A DNA stretch of 64,000 nt, from positions 102,026 through 166,025 of the forward strand of contig NZ_VEWK01000012.1 of assembly GCF_006376675.1 (NCBI RefSeq), written 5' to 3'. A model generated the notes under the pieces. It was given only the letters and a program-made list of their open reading frames with translations. It was not told the origin of the DNA and did not search any database. A program made the translations under genes and the position numbers. This DNA comes from Brucella pecoris (lineage in GTDB: Bacteria; Pseudomonadota; Alphaproteobacteria; Rhizobiales; Rhizobiaceae). Shown here piece by piece: positions 34,179 to 40,929 of the stretch. Within the stretch, counting starts at the first letter, position 1. Every line of letters begins with the position of its first letter.

Positions 34179-35102
34179 ATGAATATCCGTTTTCTGGAAA
34201 CGGTGATCTGGTTGTCGGAACTGCGTAATTTCCGGGCGACGGCGGCTCGCCTCAACATGACGCCGGCAGCAATATCCAATCGTATCGGTGCTATGGAGCA
34301 GGAGCTCGGTTTCCGGCTCTTCGACCGTGATGCCCGCGACGTCAACCTGACGGCGGAAGGCGAAGCTTTTGTCGAGGGCGCGCGCGATGTGGTGCGCCGT
34401 TACCATGATCTGGTGGAAAGCCTGAGCCCGCAAAACGGGCTTGAAGGAACGCTGAAGATCGGCATCGTTCCAAGCCTTGCCATGACAATATTGCCGGGCA
34501 TTCTCGATATTGTCCGGCAACGCTACCCGCAGATCCGTATCTCGATTACGACCTCGTCATCAAAAGGGATCGTGCAGAAGCTGGAGCAGCGAGAGCTCGA
34601 TATCGTTTTCGCCATAAGGCCTGAGCCGACACCCAACTTGCGTGTCGTCGACATATGCACTTTCGGCATGTTCTGGATATCGCGCAGCAATCAGTTTCCG
34701 GGCGGGGCAGACGACATGCTGTCACGCGATGACCTGCTCGGCTGCAATCTCATTTCCTATGAGAGCGGTTCCTACAATTATCAGCAGATCATCAATTATT
34801 TCACGGAAGAGCGCCTGAAAGACGCGACCGTTCATTATTCCAACTCGCTCACCACAACGATCAACATGATTTCGGCAGGTGTCGGGATTTCCGTCATTCC
34901 GCCGGTGGTGATCCAGAAAGAGCTGCGGACTGGCGAGCTGCAGGTGCTGAATACCAATGCTGCTTTCCCGGCGACGAGCTATAGCGCTATCTATCTGGAG
35001 AGCGCGGCAACGCGGCTGATCACGCTTGTGGCCAATATCGCCCGTGAAGCCGGACGCAATTTCAGCAGCAATTTCAGTGATAGTCTGGCTTATCAGGACT
35101 AG
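34179..35102 (+). CDS. LysR family transcriptional regulator
   Basis: A 307-residue regulator. The N-terminal winged helix reads FLETVIWLSELRNFRATAARLNMTPAAISNRIGAMEQELGFRLFDRDAR, followed by the two-lobed effector domain (GTLKIGIVPSLAMTILPGIL near residue 90). I choose ATG 34179, where LysR proteins normally begin; a TTG nine codons earlier is in frame. It is downstream of the importer-aldolase-amidase operon and is its likely regulator. Its TAG stop (35100-35102) is supplied by the CTAGTGTGG end of the inverted repeat that starts at 35099. Confidence 0.92.
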   Translation: MNIRFLETVIWLSELRNFRATAARLNMTPAAISNRIGAMEQELGFRLFDRDARDVNLTAEGEAFVEGARDVVRRYHDLVESLSPQNGLEGTLKIGIVPSLAMTILPGILDIVRQRYPQIRISITTSSSKGIVQKLEQRELDIVFAIRPEPTPNLRVVDICTFGMFWISRSNQFPGGADDMLSRDDLLGCNLISYESGSYNYQQIINYFTEERLKDATVHYSNSLTTTINMISAGVGISVIPPVVIQKELRTGELQVLNTNAAFPATSYSAIYLESAATRLITLVANIAREAGRNFSSNFSDSLAYQD

Positions 35103-35176
35103 TGTGGTGGATTTGAAGTTCCTGTCATTTGCATGGCATCATCGTCCAGGAACTTCAAATCCGTAAACCACACTAG
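35099..35176. repeat. Inverted repeat 1 with CTAGTGTGG ends
   Basis: The left arm CTAGTGTGGT ... GAAGTTCCTG (35099-35124) pairs with 35147-35176, differing only by a short insertion near the outer end. It would form a hairpin of about 25 bp. It shares its CTAGTGTGG/CCACACTAG termini with the next repeat. Confidence 0.8.
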
Positions 35177-35189
35177 ATTCATTGGGTTC

Positions 35190-35265
35190 CTAGTGTGGCT
35201 TTGAATCCGAAATTCGTTCGCAACCCCGCTCCAGAGTGATACGAATTTCGGATTCGCCACACTAG
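35190..35265. repeat. Inverted repeat 2 with CTAGTGTGG ends
   Basis: The arms 35190-35218 and 35238-35265 pair (GAATCCGAAATTCG core) with a 2-base size difference. The outer 9-10 bases equal those of repeat 1, but the inner stem sequence is unrelated, so the two look like members of one family with variable cores. Confidence 0.8.
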
Positions 35266-35280
35266 CGCGCAGCTTCCCGT

Positions 35281-36069
35281 TCAGGCTGGCTTCAATTCAC
35301 CTTGAACTTCATCCTCGCAATAAATGCTGATGATTTCTTCGGCAACCAGACGCTGCAATTCCCACAGATTGCGGTCACGGATGCCTTTTTCTTCCAGATG
35401 CTTGACGGTGAGATAGAGATATTCGGCGCAGGAGCCCATATGTCCGCAGGCGCGCGCGAGCAGTCGGGCTACCGATGTCAGGGGCATGTTGTCCGAAAGC
35501 CTGTCTCCGCGCGGGCCGGCCCAGAATACGAGCGCACGCACAGGCCCATCTCCGGTATCGACCGACACCCAGCGAATGGAATAGGCATCGTCAATCGAAC
35601 TGATTTCGCGCCGGATCATTCGGCGTAATTGTCCAAGCCGGTCCTCGTCGGACAACCGGAAAACAATCCCTTTGCAGCTACCGCCCGGTCGAAGCGCAAG
35701 CATGAGGCCCGGCTGGGTCATCGTTGCGCGCCAGCGCGTCAGCCGGAGGCAGAATGAACGGTGCCAGCCACTCGCCGTTCCGGCGCGCGAGGCCACCGCA
35801 TCGAAATCCGGTTTCCAGATCAGCGAGCCATAGGCAAAAACCCAGAGCGGGTCGTCTCCTGCTTCGTGAAAGAGCTGATCGGCCAGTTCATCGACCTCCT
35901 TGTCGGTGATCGGTGCTCTGCCCGGATCGGGACCGCGGTCGACCTCAAGCCGAAGGCTCAGCGAAACGAGCTCCTCGGTCAAAGCCATCGGGGAAATATC
36001 GGCAGAAGGTATGGCGTATGCAGGCTGATCGTAATTCTGGGTAATTCTTTCACGGCAAAGCATGTTCAT
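35281..36069 (-). CDS. ChaC-like gamma-glutamylcyclotransferase
   Basis: A 262-residue protein. The core begins DPLWVFAYGSLIWKPDFD near residue 72, the YGSL substrate loop of the cyclotransferase fold; the middle part SFCLRLTRWRATMTQPGLMLALRPGGSCKGIVFRL and the AEYLYLTVKHLEEKGIRDRNLW end fit ChaC. Such enzymes degrade glutathione to 5-oxoproline and Cys-Gly. The first 45 residues before MALTEELVSLSLRL are less typical, so translation might begin at that Met or at the Met two codons in. A small gene lies 12 bases upstream on the same strand. Confidence 0.85.
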   Translation of the reverse strand: MNMLCRERITQNYDQPAYAIPSADISPMALTEELVSLSLRLEVDRGPDPGRAPITDKEVDELADQLFHEAGDDPLWVFAYGSLIWKPDFDAVASRAGTASGWHRSFCLRLTRWRATMTQPGLMLALRPGGSCKGIVFRLSDEDRLGQLRRMIRREISSIDDAYSIRWVSVDTGDGPVRALVFWAGPRGDRLSDNMPLTSVARLLARACGHMGSCAEYLYLTVKHLEEKGIRDRNLWELQRLVAEEIISIYCEDEVQGELKPA

Positions 36070-36081
36070 GGGTGCGTCGCC

Positions 36082-36360
36082 TCAGATATTCGCATTTTTG
36101 CGCATATCATCAAGCTGCCGCAATGATGAAAACAACAATTCCCGATCCCGCAGATGTTCCTCATAAAGAGACGCGAAAATGGAATTCGTCGTCACATGCG
36201 GCTTGGGCGCGGACTGGGCGCGTTGCAGGCTGTTGTTGGCCTTGCGCTTGGCGTCTTCGACTTCGGCAAGCAATTCCTGAAGCCTGCCGGAGCCGCTGAA
36301 CGCACGAACACCGGCTGCCCGTGCGCCTGAGGCGACTGTATTCGATGTCGAGTGGATCAT
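36082..36360 (-). CDS. Small hypothetical coiled-coil-prone protein
   Basis: A 92-residue protein I do not recognise. I choose ATG 36360 because GGAG lies 9 bases upstream. After a Ser/Gly/Ala-rich start comes a helical stretch LQELLAEVEDAKRKANNSLQRAQSA, then LYEEHLRDRELLFSSLRQLDDMRKN. No signal or membrane segment. It ends 12 bases before ChaC on the same strand and probably shares its transcript. The 280 bases upstream of it are A/T-rich and hold only an 18-codon frame (36546-36602, plus strand, weak GAGG site) that I do not call. Confidence 0.5.
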   Translation of the reverse strand: MIHSTSNTVASGARAAGVRAFSGSGRLQELLAEVEDAKRKANNSLQRAQSAPKPHVTTNSIFASLYEEHLRDRELLFSSLRQLDDMRKNANI

Positions 36361-36640
36361 GGTCTGCATCTCCATTGGCAAGATATAGAGCTGATCGTGA
36401 TGTCTGTTTATGATATAATGATGTTATAAAATGTACTAAATTACATTCTTGTGATGTTGTGTTTCGGGCATTGTTTTTAGGAATAATTCTATTTCTTGCT
36501 GATGGAATTTTTAGCACTATTGGCTCGCTGGAAACGAGGCAATCAATGCCAAAACAACCGCTGAACCAGGAAAATTCGCATGGTAGCGCTGCGTCTGGCT
36601 AGATTTCAGACGCGCAGGGTTGGGCCTTGAGAGCGGGATA

Positions 36641-36811
36641 TCAATCAGCGTCGTGGTTCATGAACGGCAGCATATCGACCGTGTCGATGGCCGTTGGCTC
36701 GACAGGCTTGCCGTCCGGCTTGGCAAAAATCATCACCGCAAGACAGTAGATCAAAAACACCGCCACGCCGATAGCTAACAGGCTGGCAAATATGAGTGGC
36801 CAATCGAACAT
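36641..36811 (-). CDS. Small single-helix membrane protein
   Basis: A 56-residue protein starting MFDWPLIFASLLAIGVAVFLIYCLAVMIFAKPDGKP at ATG 36811: one membrane helix (about residues 4-27) and a short acidic cytoplasmic or periplasmic tail rich in Asp/Pro. AAGG lies 10-13 bases upstream. The longer 86-codon frame runs into an Arg-rich stretch that does not look like a leader. It is divergent from the Nudix gene. I do not recognise a family. Confidence 0.5.
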   Translation of the reverse strand: MFDWPLIFASLLAIGVAVFLIYCLAVMIFAKPDGKPVEPTAIDTVDMLPFMNHDAD

Positions 36812-36920
36812 GCCCGGCACCTTGGCGCAGTTTGCGCGCCAACTCAACCGTCTCTTGCGACAGGCAAGCCTCGACGCTAGCCTGTCGGAAAAGCACGACA
36901 AATTTTTATTGGGGGACGCA

Positions 36921-37463
36921 ATGTCCGAAATTAAAACATTGGGGTCCAGGCGGGTTTACGAAAATCGTTGGATGAAGGTTCGCGAGGATCGCATCGTTTA
37001 TCCGGACGGCAGTGAAAGCATTTATGGCGTCGTTGAGAAGAACGATGCGGCAATGATTTTCGCGATGGACGACGAGGACGGCGTCTATCTGGTGGAGCAG
37101 TTCCGCTATCCGGTCGGGAACCGCTTCTGGGAACTTCCGCAAGGAGCGTGGCAGGAGCAGGCGGACGTCGATCCACTGGTTCTGGCTCGTGGAGAGCTGC
37201 GAGAGGAAACCGGGCTGACAGCTGGGGACATGGCCTATCTCGGCGAGACTTACGAAGCCTATGGTTTTGCAGCCAACAAGTGTCACATCTTTCTCGCCAT
37301 AGGACTACAGATGGGAAAGCCCAGTCTTGATGCCGAAGAGCAGGGGCTGATCTGCCGCCGTTTTCCTATCGGGGAAGCAATAGAGATGATCCTTCGCGGC
37401 GATATCAAAGATGCCTGTACAATCGCTGCCTTCGGGCTTTTGAGCCTGAAAGGGATTATCTGA
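36921..37463 (+). CDS. Nudix hydrolase (ADP-ribose pyrophosphatase-like)
   Basis: A 180-residue enzyme. The Nudix box runs from GAWQEQADVDP through LARGELREETGLTAGD (about residues 75-102), with the catalytic REEXG core intact but a slightly spread N-terminal part. LPQGAWQE, FEAYGFAANKCHIFLA and EEQGLICRRFP around it fit the ADP-sugar pyrophosphatase branch. ATG 36921 follows GGGGGA; the frame upstream to 36792 overlaps the divergent small gene and is not used. It would hydrolyse a nucleoside-diphosphate-linked compound; substrate not determined. Confidence 0.85.
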   Translation: MSEIKTLGSRRVYENRWMKVREDRIVYPDGSESIYGVVEKNDAAMIFAMDDEDGVYLVEQFRYPVGNRFWELPQGAWQEQADVDPLVLARGELREETGLTAGDMAYLGETYEAYGFAANKCHIFLAIGLQMGKPSLDAEEQGLICRRFPIGEAIEMILRGDIKDACTIAAFGLLSLKGII

Positions 37464-37497
37464 AACAGCCACATGGATGCAGTCGCACCCACTGATC

Positions 37498-37596
37498 TCA
37501 GTGGGGCAGTCTCCAGAGCAGATATAAGCCCACGACTGTCGGCACGATAACGCCGAACCAGAGCCATGTCTGGTCCATCAGCAACAATCGCGTCAT
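37498..37596 (-). CDS. Tiny membrane protein B (32 residues)
   Basis: ATG 37596 overlaps the stop of the preceding tiny gene as ATGA, so it should be translated by coupling. The product begins MTRLLLMDQTWLWFGVIV and continues PTVVGLYLLWRLPH: one membrane helix and a short basic tail, in the style of small regulatory or accessory membrane subunits. I know no named match. Being this short, it rests on the overlap and hydrophobic pattern, not on homology. Confidence 0.5.
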   Translation of the reverse strand: MTRLLLMDQTWLWFGVIVPTVVGLYLLWRLPH

Positions 37597-37685
37597 TTCT
37601 TGTGAGTCTCGATCCAGGTAATGCCGAAGACGACAGCGCTGACGGCCAGGATCGCTGTTATCTCAATCCAAAAAATCAACTGCAT
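37593..37685 (-). CDS. Tiny membrane protein A (30 residues)
   Basis: ATG 37685 has a strong Shine-Dalgarno GGAGG 8 bases upstream. The product starts MQLIFWIEITAILAVSAVVF and ends GITWIETHKK: a single membrane helix with a Lys-Lys tail. Its stop overlaps the start of tiny gene B (ATGA). The two lie between the Nudix and GntR genes; the pair is divergent from gntR, and the gap holds a 30-base dyad at 37754-37783, so GntR control is plausible. No family recognised. Confidence 0.55.
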   Translation of the reverse strand: MQLIFWIEITAILAVSAVVFGITWIETHKK

Positions 37686-37753
37686 GGCGATGTCCTCCAG
37701 CATGGTTAACAAACAACGAATGAAAAGGTTCATTTACATGGGTGGCGTTCGTT

Positions 37754-37783
37754 GACATAGAGACATCATGATGTCATTATGTC
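37754..37783. promoter_or_regulatory. Large dyad upstream of gntR (candidate GntR operator)
   Basis: A 30-base near-perfect dyad: the centre GACATCATGATGTC (37762-37775) is a perfect 14-bp palindrome, flanked by GACATA and TATGTC. It ends 3 bases before the GntR ATG, so binding would block the gene's own expression and could also affect the divergent tiny membrane genes. Confidence 0.7.
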
Positions 37784-37786
37784 TTA

Positions 37787-38530
37787 ATGAAAATTACAGA
37801 AGATCATGCTCCGCTCTATGCCAAGGTGGAAACATTGCTGGCGGACGATATTTCAGCGGGCGTCTTGCCCACTGGCAGCCAGCTTCCGCCGGAAGAGCGG
37901 CTGATCGAACGTTTCGGCGTCAGCCGGACGACTGTTCGCAAGGCTGTCGAGAATCTGGTGGCGCGGGGCCTCGTCGAAATCCGCCGCGGCAAGGGCACGT
38001 TCGTCGCTCAACCCAAGGTCACTCAGGAATTGACGGAGTTGACCGGGTTCGTCGAAGACATGAAGGCGCTTGGTCGGGCCGCGACGGCGCAACTGCTCGA
38101 CAAGGAGATTGTGCCTGCCGATGCAGATGTTGCGCGGCAGCTTGCTCTGCCTTCAGGAACTCTGGTCATGCGGATCCGACGCGTCCGGTTCGCTGACGGC
38201 GTCGCGATGTCTTTCGATGAAACATATCTGCCGCGTGAAATCGGTGAGAAGATTGTCACGCACGACCTGGATGTCGAGCCGATCTTCACACTGCTTGAAG
38301 ACAGATATGACCTGCCGCTAATCGAGGCCGAGTATCGGCTGGAGGCTGTAAGCGCTGCGCCTGCCGTCGCAGCGGCCCTTGCCGTCGAGCCCGGAAGCGC
38401 GGTGTTTTTGATCGAGCGTACATCATTTACTGAAGGGCATCGGGCGATAGATTACGAAAAACTCCACTATCGCGGCGACCTCATCAGCTTCGTCACTCGC
38501 CTGGCCCGGCGACCGCGTGATCGTCAATAG
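37787..38530 (+). CDS. GntR family regulator, HutC/UTRA subfamily
   Basis: A 247-residue regulator. Winged helix: PLYAKVETLLADDISAGVLPTGSQLPPEERLIERFGVSRTTVRKAVENLVARGLVEIRRGKGTFVA (residues about 9-75). The UTRA ligand domain (about 95-240) includes LVMRIRRVRFADGVAMSFDETYLP and the ending AIDYEKLHYRGDLISF. It precedes a TauE-type exporter gene by 13 bases and is likely its regulator. The start lies almost against the dyad at 37754-37783, suggesting strong self-repression. Ligand unknown. Confidence 0.92.
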   Translation: MKITEDHAPLYAKVETLLADDISAGVLPTGSQLPPEERLIERFGVSRTTVRKAVENLVARGLVEIRRGKGTFVAQPKVTQELTELTGFVEDMKALGRAATAQLLDKEIVPADADVARQLALPSGTLVMRIRRVRFADGVAMSFDETYLPREIGEKIVTHDLDVEPIFTLLEDRYDLPLIEAEYRLEAVSAAPAVAAALAVEPGSAVFLIERTSFTEGHRAIDYEKLHYRGDLISFVTRLARRPRDRQ

Positions 38531-38543
38531 CTCCGGGGGCAAA

Positions 38544-39396
38544 ATGCTGGCTTTATGGTTGTTTATAGCCGCTTTCGGTGCAAGTGCGCTCGGCGGTGTG
38601 CTGGGCATGGCAAGCGGCATTTTCATCGTGCCGGCACTCACGCTTTTTTTTTGGCGTGGACATTCACGTCGCCATCGGCGCGAGCATCGTTTCGGTCATC
38701 GCCTGCTCCTGCGGCAGCGCGGCTCCGCTCCTGAAACGACGGCTGACCAACATCCGCCTTGCCGTTGTTCTTGAGACGGCAACCACATTCGGCGCGTTGA
38801 CCGGTGTGTTCCTCATCGGGATCGTTTCGACTTCACTTCTCTACGGTTTGTTCGCGGCCATTCTAGTGCTTTCGGCGAAACAAATGCTTGTAAGACGGCG
38901 CGAGGAAATCGGTTCAAACGCGTCCGACGTGACAAGTCTGGCGACAAGCCTGCGCCTGCATTCCAGCTTTCCCGATCACATAACGGGGCAGGAGGTGCAT
39001 TATCGGGTCGGGCATGTTCCGCTGGGCATGGCACTGATGTATGGAGCAGGACTTGTTTCGGCCCTTCTGGGAATAGGCTCAGGCGTTCTCAAAATTCCGG
39101 CGATGGACACCGCGTTGAAGCTGCCTATCAAGGTTTCGTCCGCCACCTCCAACTTCATGATCGGTGTGACGGCCGCTGCAAGCGCAAGCGCCTATTTTGT
39201 GCATGGCGATATCGATATCGGCATCACGGGTCCGATTGCGCTTGGTTCGGTCATAGGCGCGCTGGTCGGTGCCCGACTGCTCATGAGCCTTCCTGCTGAA
39301 AAGCTGCGCATTTTCTTTGTCGTGGTCCTCATCGTGCTGGCGATCCAGATGTTTCTGAGCGCTTTCGGTATTGAAATTGTTGGAGGTTCGAAATGA
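38544..39396 (+). pseudogene. TauE/SafE-type anion exporter, frameshifted at a T9 tract
   Basis: The N-terminal part from ATG 38544 (LALWLFIAAFGASALGGVLGMASGIFIVPALTLFF) and the rest (GVDIHVAIGASIVSVIAC ... ending GIEIVGGSK at 39396) are in different frames. They join at a run of nine T (38644-38652): with eight T the protein would read TLFFGVDIHVAIGAS without interruption, exactly as the family does. The rejoined protein of about 283 residues is a normal TauE/SafE sulfite/organosulfonate exporter with about 8 helices. The remainder is well conserved in style, so the shift is recent, phase-variable, corrected by slippage, or a sequencing error. Confidence 0.8.
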
Positions 39397-39704
39397 AAGC
39401 TGCTGGAAATGTCGGGCGCCGGGACGAAGTCATAGCATCGCTTCTTTGGTATGGCACATGGTTCGCCACTGCCATCATCGCAGTCGGTGTCATCATGACC
39501 GCCATCGAGCCGCCACAGTCTTTCTTCAGCGGCTACGACATCGTGAAAGCGGGCATTGCGGTGTTTATCCTCTTGCCGATTGTCCGTGTGGTGTTGACGA
39601 TGTACCTTTTTGTGCGTGAGCGTGATTACGTTTACGCCGTCATCGCGGCAACGGTTCTGCTGATCATCGCAACCGGCATAGTCGTGGATTTTAGCTCATT
39701 TTAG
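39393..39704 (+). CDS. DUF1634 membrane protein
   Basis: A 103-residue protein with three membrane helices (WYGTWFATAIIAVGVIM, IVKAGIAVFILLPIVRVVLTMYLFV, YVYAVIAATVLLIIATGIVV). This is DUF1634, commonly found next to TauE/SafE exporters; its role is presumably accessory. ATG 39393 overlaps the exporter stop (ATGA), so translation depends on ribosomes reaching the end of that frame, which the T9 shift would prevent. The TAG stop lies in the first bases of the repeat at 39702. Confidence 0.85.
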   Translation: MKAAGNVGRRDEVIASLLWYGTWFATAIIAVGVIMTAIEPPQSFFSGYDIVKAGIAVFILLPIVRVVLTMYLFVRERDYVYAVIAATVLLIIATGIVVDFSSF

Positions 39705-39806
39705 AGCATAATCCGACCGGAGTGAAACGAAGATCGATAAGATTATGCTTGAAATAGAAGAAGTTAGAGCGCCGATCTGATGCAATCAGATCGAAACGCG
39801 CTCTAA
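39702..39806. repeat. Composite TAGAGC-type intergenic repeat
   Basis: Module TAGAGCATAATCCGACCGGA ... GATTATGCTTGAAATAGAA (39702-39759) followed by TAGAGCGCCGATCTGA ... TCAGATCGAAACGCGCTCTAA (39765-39806). The same two modules appear in reverse order and orientation at 49683-49783. The first three bases form the stop of the DUF1634 gene. Confidence 0.85.
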
Positions 39807-39846
39807 GCCCGGATCATGTTGAGATTTGAGAAATTGAGATGCGAAA

Positions 39847-40779
39847 TCAAAGGGATCGTGACGCTGCGGCAATTGAGCTGTCGCGGATATGTGCCGCGTT
39901 CCGATAGGCGCGTGGAGTGAGGCCCGTTTCCAGTAGAAAATAGCGGTTGAAATTGGAGAGATTATTGAACCCGGCTTCGAAACAAATGTCGGTTATTGCG
40001 ATATCCGTTTCGACCAGCAATGTTCGCGCCCGCCACACACGCACAGAACGGCTATAGGTCGAGAAGGTCATACCCGTCAGTCGTTTGAAAGCGCGGGAGA
40101 AAGACGCCGCGTCCAGCCCGACAGCTTCGGCAACGTCCTGCATCTGGCGGTCCGGGCTCGATTGCAGGATCTGGATAGCCTGATCGATACGCCGGTGCCG
40201 CTTGTCGGACGCTTCGCTGTAGAGCGATACGAAATGCTCGCTCGCCAAGGCCCGCTTTTGCTCAGCGCCATCAATCGCATTGAGTATTTCAAGAAAAAGT
40301 CCAAGGCCCGCTGCATCCGACTGTCGATGTAATTCCAGTATCATCTCTCCGATGTCGAGCGCTTCTCTACCGATGATTTCGATCCCGCGGCGGGACAACT
40401 GCTTCAGACGATAAAGTACTTCGAATTCGGGGCAGACGGACCGCACCTGAATAAGCGCGTCAGCATTGAATTGAAGGACAAGATCGCGCCCCGGAACAGA
40501 TGTCGCGCCCGGCGTGATCCAGTTGTGCGGCAGGTTCGTTCCGGTAAGAACCAGATGGCCGGGCTGAAATGGTCCCACATAATCGCCGACATAAGCCAAT
40601 CCCTGCGCGTGAGGAATATAATGGATTTCCCACTCTGGGTGATAGTTCCAGATGCAGATCGGATTGGGATAATCGTCACGACGAATGAGATAGGATTTTC
40701 CACCCGGCAGGGTGATGCGCTCGCGTGTGGCGGCGTATGCGTTCGGAAGTGTAGAGGAAAATTCCGATGATATTACCAT
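39847..40779 (-). CDS. AraC family regulator with cupin-type sensor domain
   Basis: A 310-residue regulator. The N-terminal part (about 20-130) has the cupin pattern WNYHPEWEIHYIPHAQGLAYVGDYVGPFQPGHLVLTGTNLPHNW. The C-terminal double helix-turn-helix (about 200-300) reads MQDVAEAVGLDAASFSRAFKRLTGMTFSTYSRSVRVWRARTLL and ITDICFEAGFNNLSNFNRYFLLETGLTPRAYR. It is divergent from a polyol-type ABC operon, so it is the probable activator, sensing the substrate through the cupin. Direct repeats TGATATTAC overlap its start. Confidence 0.92.
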   Translation of the reverse strand: MVISSEFSSTLPNAYAATRERITLPGGKSYLIRRDDYPNPICIWNYHPEWEIHYIPHAQGLAYVGDYVGPFQPGHLVLTGTNLPHNWITPGATSVPGRDLVLQFNADALIQVRSVCPEFEVLYRLKQLSRRGIEIIGREALDIGEMILELHRQSDAAGLGLFLEILNAIDGAEQKRALASEHFVSLYSEASDKRHRRIDQAIQILQSSPDRQMQDVAEAVGLDAASFSRAFKRLTGMTFSTYSRSVRVWRARTLLVETDIAITDICFEAGFNNLSNFNRYFLLETGLTPRAYRNAAHIRDSSIAAASRSL

Positions 40780-40788
40780 GATATTACA
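40768..40788. promoter_or_regulatory. Direct repeats, candidate AraC-type half-sites
   Basis: TGATATTACC (40768-40777) and TGATATTACA (40779-40788) repeat with an 11-base period, one helical turn, as AraC-family half-sites do. They straddle the start codon of the AraC gene, so binding would repress it. The divergent operon begins about 140 bases away. Confidence 0.35.
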
Positions 40789-40929
40789 CCATATACCGCG
40801 TCACAATGTCAAAATAGTATCAATTAATGACGAAAAACAAACTAGTCCCTTTTGACCGTTTTTACAAAATTCAGGCCACAGGGTGCCGGGAAGAGGAGCA
40901 TCCGGTGGGAACATAATTGGGAGGATGAC

